DNA of 64,000 bases from JAZDEY01 sp043808325 [NCBI: Candidatus Eiseniibacteriota bacterium]. GTDB lineage: Bacteria; Arandabacterota; Arandabacteria; Arandabacterales. This document shows positions 25,097 through 33,870 of this stretch, piece by piece (within the stretch, counting starts at the first letter, position 1; each line of letters starts with the position of its first letter). Made by a program: the position numbers and the translations under genes. Below the pieces are notes generated by a model. The model was given only the letters and a program-made list of their open reading frames with translations. It did no database searches and was not told the DNA's origin. The DNA is taken from the NCBI GenBank assembly GCA_043808325.1, contig JAZDEY010000082.1, positions 1-64,000 of the forward strand, read 5' to 3'.

Positions 25097-26304
25097 ATCT
25101 TGTCCATCCTCGAATTATACTTCTCCATGAGCTTCCGGGTTTTCTCATGCGATAGCCTGAGAAGATCCTTGCCGGTCAGCAGCTGCCGGCCGCTGCCGGC
25201 ATCAACCACGAGCGTCCGCTCCGTACAACAATAGCACGGGTCAATCGCTGCGAGCGTTATGGTGGCATCCGACACGGTATAGCCCACACAAGCGCGCTTA
25301 TTTGTCGGCACATTCATGAAACTCGGCGCGCGGATCTTGTATCTCACGGGGCGGTTGCTACCGTCCGACCGGGTATAATGTATGACCTCCCCTCGCGGAG
25401 CTTCATGGGTTCCGATGCCTTCACCGGGGGGAATCTCGGTGAGGTTCGCATCGATGCCGTCCTTCACCTCGAGGAGCTTCCGGCAGCACTGCTTGCATAT
25501 CTTGACCGACTCGAGGATCTCCAGGACCCGCACCACGAGCTTATCGAAGACGTCGCCCCTTTCGGTGACGATCACGTCGAAGTCGACGTCGCCATAGGCC
25601 GCGTAAGGATGGTCCCTCCGCACGTCTATGGGAACACCGGAAGCTCTCGCCGTCGGCCCAAGAGCCCCGAGCTCGATGCAATCCTGCTTGGTAAGGACGC
25701 CGATGTTCTTGGTCCTGGCCTGAAGCACGGGATCGGAGAGCGCAACATCGCGGAACATCAAGGTGGGCTTTACTAGGCTGTCGAGGATACGCACTGCCGA
25801 AGCGATATCCTCATCGGCAAAGTCACGCCGGACACCGCCGGGCTTCATCATGCCGTAATGATTGCGGTTACCGGTCAGGAGCTCAAAGAGATCCAGCACG
25901 GGTTCCCTATACTTCCAGGCCCACATCCACACCGTGTTGTAGCCCAGGAAGTGGCCCGCCAGCCCCAGCCACAGAAGGTGGGAGTGAACCCTCTCCAATT
26001 CCCCGATGAAGGTTCTGATGTACTTGGCTCGCTCGGGAATCTCAACGCCGGCAACGTCCTCGGTCGCCATCACGCCGGCGAAGGGGTGCGACGAAGAGCA
26101 GATGCCGCAGATCCGCTCGACCAGGAAAGGAATCTGATCATAGCTCAGACCCTCAGCCAGCTTCTCGATACCGCGATGGTTATAGCCTATCTCTATCTCA
26201 AGCTCGACCACTTTCTCACCCTCGACGTGGAGCTTGAAAAACTCGGGCTCCTCCTGCAGAGGATGATAAGGTCCGATCGGAATTACAGTCTTACTTTTGG
26301 CCAT
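25087..26304 (-). CDS. Group 4 [NiFe] hydrogenase large subunit (NuoD-like)
   Basis: 405 residues from ATG 26304. Both nickel-binding pairs are intact: RICGIC (Cys66, Cys69) and DPCYCC (Cys357, Cys360). This separates it from complex I NuoD and from Mbx/Mbs/Ehr proteins that lost them. The rest follows NuoD/EchE/MbhL: IGYNHRGIEKLAEG, GELERVHSHLLWLG and APRGEVIHYTRSDG. About 45 residues follow the last cysteine, to be removed by the protease encoded at 18086. It is fused to neither NuoC nor NuoB. It should reduce protons to H2 or oxidise H2 at the membrane, facing the cytoplasm. Confidence 0.93.
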   Translation of the reverse strand: MAKSKTVIPIGPYHPLQEEPEFFKLHVEGEKVVELEIEIGYNHRGIEKLAEGLSYDQIPFLVERICGICSSSHPFAGVMATEDVAGVEIPERAKYIRTFIGELERVHSHLLWLGLAGHFLGYNTVWMWAWKYREPVLDLFELLTGNRNHYGMMKPGGVRRDFADEDIASAVRILDSLVKPTLMFRDVALSDPVLQARTKNIGVLTKQDCIELGALGPTARASGVPIDVRRDHPYAAYGDVDFDVIVTERGDVFDKLVVRVLEILESVKICKQCCRKLLEVKDGIDANLTEIPPGEGIGTHEAPRGEVIHYTRSDGSNRPVRYKIRAPSFMNVPTNKRACVGYTVSDATITLAAIDPCYCCTERTLVVDAGSGRQLLTGKDLLRLSHEKTRKLMEKYNSRMDKIWI

Positions 26305-26755
26305 TGTCCCCGCCCCTCCAATCCTTCCAATCCTTCCGCAACGGGTGATTGTCCGTAGGCCAGTCATCCGACAGCAAGAGATGTCTCATGTCCGGGTGAT
26401 TCCGGAACTCAATTCCCAGCAGTTCGTGCATCTCCCGCTCGATCCACTCGGCCGCGGGCACCCGGATCGCTATCGACTCGATCGAAGGCTTATCCGGATC
26501 GAGTATCACACGGAGATTGAGGAAACGGTGCGCCCGGTCAAGCGGAAAGTGATACAGTATCTCCATGCCGCCTACCATGTGCATCCCCGTAGCGATCGAG
26601 AAGCGGCAACCCAGTTCCTTATATAGATACTCGGCCACGTCCGGTAGCCCTTTGGGATCGACCGTGATATAGGTCCGGCCGGGGCTCTTATCGTAAACTT
26701 CGATGATCGCGGCTCCGAACCTGGTCTTAAGACCCTGCAGAACCTCGTCCGCCAT
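26291..26755 (-). CDS. NuoC/EchD-like 30-kDa hydrogenase subunit
   Basis: 154 residues. The complex I 30-kDa signature is present: EWIEREMHELLGIEFRNHPDMRHLLLSDDW, then NHPLRKDW. No cofactor; it holds the large subunit to the membrane arm. Overlaps the large-subunit gene by 14 bases. Confidence 0.9.
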   Translation of the reverse strand: MADEVLQGLKTRFGAAIIEVYDKSPGRTYITVDPKGLPDVAEYLYKELGCRFSIATGMHMVGGMEILYHFPLDRAHRFLNLRVILDPDKPSIESIAIRVPAAEWIEREMHELLGIEFRNHPDMRHLLLSDDWPTDNHPLRKDWKDWRGGDNGQK

Positions 26756-26768
26756 CTAATCCGTCCTC

Positions 26769-27200
26769 CTATTTCTTGCTCGCCGCAAGCTTGGCCTGGA
26801 CCAAAGCCACAACGGCCTGAATCATGGCCTCCGGCTTGGGTGGGCATCCCGCAATGTAAGCATCAACCGGGACAACCTCATCAAGCGGCCTGGTCTCATT
26901 ATATGATTTCCCAAACATCTCCGTAGAGCAAGAACAATTGCCTAAGGCAATCACAAAACACGGCTTGGGCGCCTGAGCGATCACCCGCTTGAGTACCTTG
27001 CTTGATTTGCGGTTCATCGAGCCCGTAACCAGGATCGCATCCGCGTGGCGGATGCTCCCGACCAGCTGAATCCCGAAGCGCTCAAGATCAAAGCGGGGAG
27101 TGAGAGCGTCAAGTATCTCGATGTCGCAGTTATTGCACGGGCTGGCTGCGAGATGAAAGACCCAGATCGATTTCGTGAGCGCCTTAAGCTTTAGACTCAT
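26769..27200 (-). CDS. Group 4 hydrogenase small subunit (NuoB/EchC-like)
   Basis: 143 residues. The four ligands of the proximal [4Fe-4S] cluster are present: CNNCDIE (Cys22, Cys25), GNCSCS and GCPPKPE. Length is typical of the minimal small subunit of group 4 enzymes. It transfers electrons between the ferredoxin subunits and the nickel site of the large subunit. Confidence 0.93.
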   Translation of the reverse strand: MSLKLKALTKSIWVFHLAASPCNNCDIEILDALTPRFDLERFGIQLVGSIRHADAILVTGSMNRKSSKVLKRVIAQAPKPCFVIALGNCSCSTEMFGKSYNETRPLDEVVPVDAYIAGCPPKPEAMIQAVVALVQAKLAASKK

Positions 27201-27210
27201 ACCCTATTCC

Positions 27211-28146
27211 TCACAAACCCAGGAAAGCCAGAACCACCGCCGCAACACCGAAGGGTGTCACCATCGCCCAGAAGAACTTCATTACCTGATCGATCCTAAG
27301 TCTAGGATTAGTGTTTCTTATGAGCGTCATCAACAGAAGTATCACCAAGTATCCGACCACCCCGTAAACCAGACTTAGCCAGGATGATCTCCAGTTCAAA
27401 CCACCGAGGAAAAGCACAATCATAAAGAGCGGCATCACGAAAGCCATCATCCACTGGGTCAGCTTGAAGAGCCCTAGCGGGATACCGGAATACTCTATGT
27501 ATGCGCCACCCATGATCTCGGTCTCCGCCTCAGGAGCATCAAAGGGAACCTTGCCGAGCTTCGCTTGAGCAACAAGGAGACAGATAAGAAAGGCAATCAC
27601 GCCGGAAATTGAGGCGATTATTGGCCGCCCAGCGGCCTGATACTGTATGATTTCGTCGAGCCTTATCGTGTTTCCCGCCTTGATTATAGCGACCAGTATG
27701 GCAAGCACGAAAGGAAGCTCGTAGGAGAGAATCATCTTCATTTCCCTGGAGCCACCCAACGATGCAAGCGGATTGCCCGATGCGAACGCCCCCAGAATCA
27801 CGGCCTGAGACGGGATGGTAAGAAGATAGATCACGACGATGAGATCGCCGACGAAGGTCTGAGATGGAAATACGATTGTCCTCAGGAGGATCGCGCTAAC
27901 TACCGCGACAGCTGCAAGCGCGAAAAGCGGTGCCGACAGGAAAAGGAAACGTGACGCGCCCTCGGGCACGATGACCTCCTTGCCCAAGAGCTTGACGAAG
28001 TCATAGACCGGCTGGAAGAATGGCGGGCCAACCCTCCACTGTATTCTGGCCGTGATCTTGCGGTCGAACCAGTGAGCGAACATGCCGACCACGGCCGCAA
28101 TCACGAAACCCACAACCAGGAATCCCATCGCTTGAAGAATGCTCAT
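27211..28146 (-). CDS. NuoH/EchB/MbhM-like membrane anchor subunit
   Basis: 311 residues, eight membrane helices. DRKITARIQWRVGPPFFQPVYDFVKLLGKE and VPFDAPEAETEIMGGAYIEYSG are NuoH signatures, the second holding the conserved acidic loop that links redox events to ion movement. Followed 10 bases later by the small subunit. Confidence 0.92.
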   Translation of the reverse strand: MSILQAMGFLVVGFVIAAVVGMFAHWFDRKITARIQWRVGPPFFQPVYDFVKLLGKEVIVPEGASRFLFLSAPLFALAAVAVVSAILLRTIVFPSQTFVGDLIVVIYLLTIPSQAVILGAFASGNPLASLGGSREMKMILSYELPFVLAILVAIIKAGNTIRLDEIIQYQAAGRPIIASISGVIAFLICLLVAQAKLGKVPFDAPEAETEIMGGAYIEYSGIPLGLFKLTQWMMAFVMPLFMIVLFLGGLNWRSSWLSLVYGVVGYLVILLLMTLIRNTNPRLRIDQVMKFFWAMVTPFGVAAVVLAFLGL

Positions 28147-28155
28147 ACGAACCTG

Positions 28156-28638
28156 CTACCTCTTCCAGACGTCACATTTCACTACCAAATGCTCGCCACC
28201 CTGGTGGAGCTTTTTCGCCTCATCGGGCTCGATCTCTACGAACTTGATTGCGCCCAGAGGACAGGTCTTGACACACAGCGGGTCGTCAGCTGGAGCGATC
28301 CTGCCCAGGCAGTAATCGCACCTTGAGAGCCAGTACGGGATCAGTTCCGGGTAAATCGTGCCAAAGGGACAGGCCAGAGCGCAGGATTTGCAGCTTATGC
28401 ATCTCAGGTTGTGCCGCCTGAGGACGCCGCCGGGCTCCTTCTCGAGGGCCTCCTTGGGGCAGGCATTGATGCAGTTCCCCGATTCGCACTTTCGGCAGAT
28501 GACGGCATAGGCCGCCAGCTCTCGAAGACTAGTTATGCCGTCGTTGGCCGGGTGGTAGGGGTAACTACACCGGGTCGTGCACTGCTCCTTGGCCTCGCAC
28601 CCGTCGCATATGTCCAGATCGATGAAGATCTTTTTCAA
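28156..28638 (-). CDS. Polyferredoxin-type electron-transfer subunit (HycB/CooF-like)
   Basis: 160 residues with sixteen cysteines arranged for four [4Fe-4S] clusters: CDGCEAKEQC...C, CRKCESGNCINACP, CISCKSCALACP, and CDYC...CVKTCP. This is the HycB/HydN/CooF pattern. Lying between the HydG-like flavoprotein and the membrane anchor gene, it is the natural wire between the soluble oxidoreductase module and the hydrogenase. Confidence 0.9.
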   Translation of the reverse strand: MKKIFIDLDICDGCEAKEQCTTRCSYPYHPANDGITSLRELAAYAVICRKCESGNCINACPKEALEKEPGGVLRRHNLRCISCKSCALACPFGTIYPELIPYWLSRCDYCLGRIAPADDPLCVKTCPLGAIKFVEIEPDEAKKLHQGGEHLVVKCDVWKR

Positions 28639-28656
28639 CTCGGCGACCTCACAAAA

Positions 28657-29490
28657 TTAATCCCAAAGGGCCGGCTTGCCCTTGATAAGGTCATAGGTCA
28701 TCACCGGGCCGTCCCTGCACACCATGTATTCGCCCAGCATGCAATGCCCGCATTTGCCTATCCCACAACTCATGTTCTTTTCCATGGAGAGATAGATCAC
28801 GTTATCGGGAAAGCCTAGCTCCACCAGCTTCAAGGTGGCGAACTTCATCATGACGGGCGGGCCGCAGACCACCACCAGGCTGTTTGCCATATCGAGCCCG
28901 AGGTCCTTGACCACGGTCGTCACCACGCCCACGTTGCCTTTCCAGGTGGGATCGCCCACGTCCACCGAGAGCCGGAATTCGATCCTGGATGGGTTTATCT
29001 TGGGCCACTGCTCCAGGATCTGGGACTTATAGATGATGTCCTGCGGCGCTTTGGCGCCGTAGCAGAAGAGGATCTTCTTGAAATCGTCAAGCCGGTTACA
29101 CAGTGCCAGGAAAAGTGACCGGAGCGGAGCAAGCCCGACACCACCCCCGACGATCAAGATCTCCTTGCCTTTGAAGTGGTCCAGGGGATAGCCCTTGCCC
29201 ATCGGGCCCCTGACGCCGACCGTCTCGCCCTTCTTCATAGCGTGGAGCACACCCGTTACCTTACCCGCCCTCATTATGGTGAACTCCAGGGTCTCCCTGA
29301 CCCGAGGATTGGAGGAGGGCGTGAAGGGAGCCTCACCCAGGCCCGGCACGGTGACTTCCATGAACTGACCGGCCTCAAAGGGAATCTCCTCACTGGGCCT
29401 CAGGACAAAGGTCTTGATCGTAGAGCTTTCGTCGATCACCTCTAGGATCTCGGCAAGTATCGGCTTATAGATGTCTTTAGCTACCGACAT
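28657..29490 (-). CDS. FAD/NAD(P)-binding oxidoreductase, sulfhydrogenase gamma (HydG)-like
   Basis: 277 residues from ATG 29490. Ferredoxin-NADP reductase fold: FAD-binding barrel with FEAGQFMEVTVPGLGEAPF, NAD(P)-binding half with IVGGGVGLAPLRSLFLAL and VVCGPPVMM. A C-terminal [2Fe-2S] site of the dihydroorotate-dehydrogenase-B type follows (MSCGIGKCGHC...VC). It overlaps the HydB-like gene by 10 bases, as expected for partners. By analogy with Pyrococcus HydG it would exchange electrons with NAD(P)H; specificity is not readable. The ORF extends to 29562 only as an overlap. Confidence 0.9.
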   Translation of the reverse strand: MSVAKDIYKPILAEILEVIDESSTIKTFVLRPSEEIPFEAGQFMEVTVPGLGEAPFTPSSNPRVRETLEFTIMRAGKVTGVLHAMKKGETVGVRGPMGKGYPLDHFKGKEILIVGGGVGLAPLRSLFLALCNRLDDFKKILFCYGAKAPQDIIYKSQILEQWPKINPSRIEFRLSVDVGDPTWKGNVGVVTTVVKDLGLDMANSLVVVCGPPVMMKFATLKLVELGFPDNVIYLSMEKNMSCGIGKCGHCMLGEYMVCRDGPVMTYDLIKGKPALWD

Positions 29491-30587
29491 ACTTCCTTGA
29501 GCACCTTTCTCATGTCTATCTTGCCCGGGCAGCCGGCTATGCATCTGCCGCAGCCGGTGCACCCGTCGAAGCCATAGTTCTTCGGAAAATAGTCGAGCTT
29601 ATGATAGTACCTGTGCTTGAAGCGCTCGACCAGGTGTTTGCGGGGATTTGCGCCCCCGGCGACTTGCGCGAAACGCTTATAGGCGCAGGCATCCCACATC
29701 TTGAGCCGCTTGTAGCGGTCCCGGAATCTCTCATCATAGAGGAGAAAACACTGGCAGGTGGGGCACAGGAAAAGGCATGCGCCGCACTCGACGCAGGTCT
29801 CAACATGCTTGGCCCAGGCGGCGTCGTCGTACGCTCCGGCAAGCAGCTCCGGCCAGGTCTTGGGCGGCTTGTACTCCGCCGACTGTTTCTCGACCGACTG
29901 CAGCGTCTTCTGCCGGATCGCCTGGCGCTCCGCGAGATGCTTATCGGTCGCGGGCTTGAATACATCCTTATTGGCGTCGGCAGCTTCCTTGCCCTTGTCG
30001 CTTCCGACTTCGGCAACGTAGCCGCCTTCGAGCTTGGTCAGGTTCAAGTCAAAACCCTTCTCGGCATAGGGCTTCACACCGACCAGCACGCAAAAACAGG
30101 TCTCCAGAGGCTCGGTGCAGTCGGTGCTCACGACAAAGCCTTTCTTGCGGCGTTCCTCATAGAAGGGATCCTTGAAATCGCCCTCCAGGAAGACCTTGTC
30201 GAGGGCTTCGATAGCCCTCACGTCGCAGGCCGATGCCCCCACTATTGCAAAGGGCCTGGATTCTTTGAAGGAGCTCTCTTTGGAAGGGTACTCAGCAACC
30301 TCTTCGAGCAAGGAGAAGAAGAAGGGTTTAAGCGGCTGAAATGATCTTACGCCGGGATAGGTAAACCCGCCGGCCGCAGCGTAGGGCTTTATCCTTACTC
30401 GCCCCTCGTCATCCTTGGTGGTCACAAACAGGTCGCCGCGCTTCTCAAACCAGGACAAGAACCTGGGGAAGTCCGAATCAGTTACGTAGTAGGCCGTCAT
30501 CCACCTTTTTCCTGTCTGTGAATCGGCGTAGCCTTCAACCGCGCCGATCTTGTCCCACCGAATCGGTGAACATATATTGTCGCTCAC
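29481..30587 (-). CDS. Iron-sulfur subunit, sulfhydrogenase beta (HydB)/AsrA-like
   Basis: 368 residues from GTG. The N-terminal region has the HydB/AsrA pattern (GASACDVRAIEALDKVF, then VSTDCTEPLETCFC). The C-terminus holds two [4Fe-4S] motifs, CVECGACLFLCPTCQC and CTGCGRCIAGCPG. HydB and HydG act as an electron-transfer pair in soluble group 3b hydrogenases and in anaerobic sulfite reductase. Here they open a membrane-bound hydrogenase operon. A promoter lies 47 bases upstream. Confidence 0.88.
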   Translation of the reverse strand: MSDNICSPIRWDKIGAVEGYADSQTGKRWMTAYYVTDSDFPRFLSWFEKRGDLFVTTKDDEGRVRIKPYAAAGGFTYPGVRSFQPLKPFFFSLLEEVAEYPSKESSFKESRPFAIVGASACDVRAIEALDKVFLEGDFKDPFYEERRKKGFVVSTDCTEPLETCFCVLVGVKPYAEKGFDLNLTKLEGGYVAEVGSDKGKEAADANKDVFKPATDKHLAERQAIRQKTLQSVEKQSAEYKPPKTWPELLAGAYDDAAWAKHVETCVECGACLFLCPTCQCFLLYDERFRDRYKRLKMWDACAYKRFAQVAGGANPRKHLVERFKHRYYHKLDYFPKNYGFDGCTGCGRCIAGCPGKIDMRKVLKEVCR

Positions 30588-30633
30588 CTCACGTCAAGCG
30601 AAAACCGGGAAGTTGACGCGACGAAACTCAGGA

Positions 30634-30662
30634 ATGATACAAGAATGTCTGCCGAAACGCAA
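30634..30662 (-). promoter_or_regulatory. Promoter of the hydrogenase operon
   Basis: On the minus strand TTGCGT (30662-30657), 17-base spacer, TATCAT (30639-30634), with a TG one base before the -10-like hexamer. It lies 47 bases upstream of the GTG at 30587. No other strong candidate was seen before the run of 17 tightly packed genes. Confidence 0.5.
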
Positions 30663-30776
30663 CTGATTTTTCAGCATGGTCTTGGGGTCGAGGAGGGTCG
30701 TCGTATTGCTCGGGGATTGGCCGGGGTGTTGACCGGAATCCCTGCATGAGGGCAATCTGTGGGGCCATTTGAAGGC

Positions 30777-31955
30777 CTATCGGAAGATGGCCTTGATCGC
30801 GCCCCAAGTGGAAGGCTGAATCGCGCTTGGACCACAGGCGCACCCGTCACCCAACGCGCCGATGAGACCGCAATTGGTGCCGGCAGGATGATTGCCCGGC
30901 AAGCAGGGTGATGTGCTGCAAAGCCTAAGGTCATAAGGCTCACCTTCGTGATAGCAGAATCCGGGGCAAACCGAGAAATCGCCGCCTTGGCCAACCATGC
31001 CGGCGATAACCCCGACCCAATCACCGCCCTCATTACCGTGGATGTCGGTGCATCCTATGTTTGGTCCATAGTCGGGGTCATCGACATGGTAGAAACCACA
31101 CCCACCGGTTCCGTAGGCAATTATGCAATTGCTGATCGCCTCCCCCACATAGGCGGAAATCGCGCTGCCCTCGGGTGCATGATTGGCGAAGAAGGTGCAA
31201 CCCGCGATGCGTGCCCCTCCAGCCATATTGTTCACGGCGATGGCCCCGCCGTATGAACCCGACCAGTTGCCGCAGAAAACACTGTTGCGGATGATCGCAT
31301 CGGCTTCATGACCATCGCAGTAAATGGCGCCTCCTCCAGGCCAGTACGCCCGATTGCCGTTGAAGGTGCAGCCATCGATCGTGATATTAAAATAGATGCC
31401 GTAAAAATAGATAGCGCCCCCGCAACCCGCCTCATTCGAGGTGAATGTACAGTTGCTGATAACGGCATTACACGTCCAACAATAGAGGTCGAATGCGCCA
31501 CCGGAGCCCTCGGTCGAGTTGGAGACGAAGGCACAGTCTCTTGCCGTGATCGACAGGCCCGAACCCCCCGATGAGGTGTTGTATGCCAATACGGCCGGGC
31601 CGGCGTCTCGAATCGTGATGCCGTCGAGCACGAGGTTCCCCTTCTCAATATCAAAAACATGTCGCAATCCACTCGGGTCCAGGTCTTCTTCCCCGTCGAT
31701 CACGCAATCGCCGGCATTACCGGTTTCCGATCGTATCAATATGGCTTTATCGGGGACCACCATGTTGTAGTTGCCGGCACCGCGGAAGGTGCCGCTGGCA
31801 AGCAGCAGCGTGTCTCCAGAGACCGCCAGACTGATGCCCGCCTGGATCGTGGGCACATCCCCGGATCCGTCAGGGCTGATGTAGATAGTGTGGCACGAGG
31901 CCGGACCGGCAATGAGAAGAACGGCCGCAGCCAATACCAATAGCAAGCATCGCAT
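30777..31955 (-). CDS. Secreted parallel beta-helix repeat protein
   Basis: 392 residues. Signal peptide (1-20, ending GPASC), then the entry motif IYISPDGSGDVPTIQAGISLAVSGDTLLL. Repeating beta-helix coils follow with the turns CTFTSNEAGCGGAIYF, CTFNGNRAYWPGGGAIY and SVFCGNWSGSYGGAIAV (polymorphic-outer-membrane-like GGAI repeats). The last residues, STWGAIKAIFR, follow a low-complexity stretch and recall short C-terminal tails of exported proteins in FCB-type candidate phyla. Probably a surface or secreted structural or adhesive protein. Many cysteines suggest disulfides. Confidence 0.8.
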   Translation of the reverse strand: MRCLLLVLAAAVLLIAGPASCHTIYISPDGSGDVPTIQAGISLAVSGDTLLLASGTFRGAGNYNMVVPDKAILIRSETGNAGDCVIDGEEDLDPSGLRHVFDIEKGNLVLDGITIRDAGPAVLAYNTSSGGSGLSITARDCAFVSNSTEGSGGAFDLYCWTCNAVISNCTFTSNEAGCGGAIYFYGIYFNITIDGCTFNGNRAYWPGGGAIYCDGHEADAIIRNSVFCGNWSGSYGGAIAVNNMAGGARIAGCTFFANHAPEGSAISAYVGEAISNCIIAYGTGGCGFYHVDDPDYGPNIGCTDIHGNEGGDWVGVIAGMVGQGGDFSVCPGFCYHEGEPYDLRLCSTSPCLPGNHPAGTNCGLIGALGDGCACGPSAIQPSTWGAIKAIFR

Positions 31956-32104
31956 GCTCCACTTCTCCTTCCTTTCGTCGCCGCACTCCTATCATATGCC
32001 TATTTCTGCATTATGTGAAGGACTTTCACCCACGGCGGAGGGAGAGGGTAATGTCAAGAGAAGCGTATACTTTTGAGAGGTGTCTCCTTCAGCGTGATCG
32101 AAAG

Positions 32105-32911
32105 CTAGCTAAAAGCCACATCCAGTATCATCATCACCACAAAGCCGCCGATGGTGCTCAGAGTGGCCAGGTCGGTGTTTCCGAATCTCCGGGACTCGGG
32201 AATCACCTCTTCGACCACAACGTAGATCATCGCACCGGCTGCAAAGGCCAGAGCGTATGGCAGGAGCGCCTCGACCTTGATCACCGCAAGTGCGCCCAGG
32301 ACCGCGGCGGCAGGCTCGACCAGGCCCGACAGCTGACCGAATGCAAAACTCTTCCGTCGGGACATGCCTTCGCATCGCAGCGGCATGCTGACCGCGATTC
32401 CTTCCGGGAGATTCTGAAGGCCGATACCGACCGCGAGGGCAATTGCGCCCGGGAGGGCGTAGCCCGGAAGCCCTACGTGGGCTGCTCCGAAAGCGACCCC
32501 AATTGCCAGGCCTTCGGGGATATTGTGCAAGGTCACAGCGAGCACCAGCAGGGCGCTGGTCTTGAGCCTGGTCCTTATACCTTCAGCCTTCTCGACCGGC
32601 AGCCCGAGATGAAGGTGCGGCAATATCTGATCGACGAGCCAGATGAAGAGACTTCCTGTGAGAAAGCCCACCGCAGGCGCGAACCAAATGGGAAGTGCTT
32701 TACCCCGTGACATCTCAACTGCCGGTGCCAAGAGCGACCAGAAGCTTGCCGCCGTCATCACTCCCGCGGCAAAACCGAGCATTCCATCCAGCATCTTCCG
32801 ATTGGGTTCCTTACTCAAGAATACGAAGCCCGCGCCGGCTGCTGTCATGGCGTAGGTATAGGTGCTGGCGAGCAAGGCCTGGAGAACCGGACTCAAACTC
32901 GTCAGGAACAA
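32105..32911 (-). CDS. ZIP-family divalent metal transporter
   Basis: 268 residues, eight membrane helices. The two metal-binding helices carry HNIPEGLAIGVAFGA and LQNLPEGIAVSMPL, the paired H/N-x-PEG motifs of ZupT/GufA-type ZIP proteins importing zinc, iron or manganese. Start is TTG at 32911, backed by GGGAGG five bases upstream. Internal ATGs would remove the first helix. It follows the PAS gene by 12 bases and is probably co-transcribed with it. Confidence 0.88.
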   Translation of the reverse strand: MFLTSLSPVLQALLASTYTYAMTAAGAGFVFLSKEPNRKMLDGMLGFAAGVMTAASFWSLLAPAVEMSRGKALPIWFAPAVGFLTGSLFIWLVDQILPHLHLGLPVEKAEGIRTRLKTSALLVLAVTLHNIPEGLAIGVAFGAAHVGLPGYALPGAIALAVGIGLQNLPEGIAVSMPLRCEGMSRRKSFAFGQLSGLVEPAAAVLGALAVIKVEALLPYALAFAAGAMIYVVVEEVIPESRRFGNTDLATLSTIGGFVVMMILDVAFS

Positions 32912-32923
32912 TGTGACCTCCCT

Positions 32924-33322
32924 TTACTGAAGGGGCTTGTCCGCCGGGGCGCGCCCCACGATGTCCGATACGTTCTGCACAAACTCGAGGCAGCCGAGAT
33001 ACTCACCGGCGCGGTCCCGCACCGCAAAATAACGAATATGAATCAGCCGGCCCTCCAATCTCGTCCAGGACTCGGCAGCGTCCCGCCGGCCGGTCTTGAG
33101 ATCCTGTAGTAACTCGCTAACCAGACCAACGCTCTTCTCGGGGTGGCAGGACTGGACACTGGTACCGAGTATAGCTTCTTTTCTGGAGAAGAGCTGGGCC
33201 TTGGGTTCGTTGTAGTAGCGAACCGTGCCGTCGGCGTCCGCAAAAGTCATGTCCCCGGGAAGCGCGTTGAGTATTGCCTCGATCTGCACCTGCGAGAGCT
33301 TACCTGTTTTGAAATCCATCAT
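32924..33322 (-). CDS. Stand-alone PAS-domain protein (DUF438-PAS type)
   Basis: 132 residues from ATG 33322, with AGGAGAGG upstream. Almost the whole chain is one PAS domain: ILNALPGDMTFADADGTVRYYN at the start, SCHPEKSVGLVSELLQDLKTG in the middle, and IRYFAVRDRAGEYLGCLEFVQNVSDI at the end. The CHPxKS form is typical of PAS domains at the C-terminus of DUF438 hemerythrin-like proteins. No output domain is present, so it probably senses a small ligand or redox state and acts on a partner. It is 12 bases upstream of the ZIP transporter, suggesting metal or redox control of uptake. Confidence 0.82.
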   Translation of the reverse strand: MMDFKTGKLSQVQIEAILNALPGDMTFADADGTVRYYNEPKAQLFSRKEAILGTSVQSCHPEKSVGLVSELLQDLKTGRRDAAESWTRLEGRLIHIRYFAVRDRAGEYLGCLEFVQNVSDIVGRAPADKPLQ

Positions 33323-33642
33323 TTCGTTCCTCTCCTGACTTGTCGATCTCCCATCAGCATTTCCTATCGGCATGGCGTCGCCGGTTCCACCTGCCTTCCG
33401 GTCCGGCAACCGAAGGTTATGACATCTTGCCCGCGATGGACAGATCAAAATGGGGACCGGCCCCGAAGGAAACTGCGGGAGACTGCATATCGGACACCCT
33501 GGTTTCGAGGATTGATGATTACGTGGATGCGGGCAAACAGGCCGTGTGGGAGTTTCGGCGCCAAGGGTAATGACCCGGGGTAAGTAGAGGTAAACAAGTG
33601 AGGTCACGCACCCCCGGCCCCTACTGCCTCTGTGGCAATCGA
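33323..33642. other. Intergenic region, 320 bases
   Basis: Only the ribosome site of the PAS gene (AGGAGAGG) at the left edge is clear. The PAS reading frame stays open to 33607, but the extra residues look non-coding. No repeat, RNA or promoter was convincing. Confidence 0.4.
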
Positions 33643-33870
33643 TCAGGCAAGCTCGCGCAGTAGCCTATCCAGGATTATCTCCCTGTCGGTCAGGATCTCA
33701 GTCCCAATCGATCCCGACACGCGGGCATCTCGGCCAACCGCGACCCTGCACTTGTATCGGTCGCAGTCGCGATACTCGCCCCAACAGAAGGCCCACGCCA
33801 GGTGGATCTGCTCACTCCCCTCGGCGAAGGTCTCAAAGCCCGGGCAATTCCTGGCAAACGGACAGCTCAT
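33643..33870 (-). CDS. Small cysteine-containing hypothetical protein
   Basis: 75 residues. Not recognised. It has an N-terminal CPFARNCPGF and a second Cys pair (Cys at RDCDRYKC), four to five cysteines in all, which could bind a metal or cluster. Its ATG overlaps the stop of the preceding frame by four bases (ATGA), a translational-coupling arrangement supporting real expression. Confidence 0.5.
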   Translation of the reverse strand: MSCPFARNCPGFETFAEGSEQIHLAWAFCWGEYRDCDRYKCRVAVGRDARVSGSIGTEILTDREIILDRLLRELA

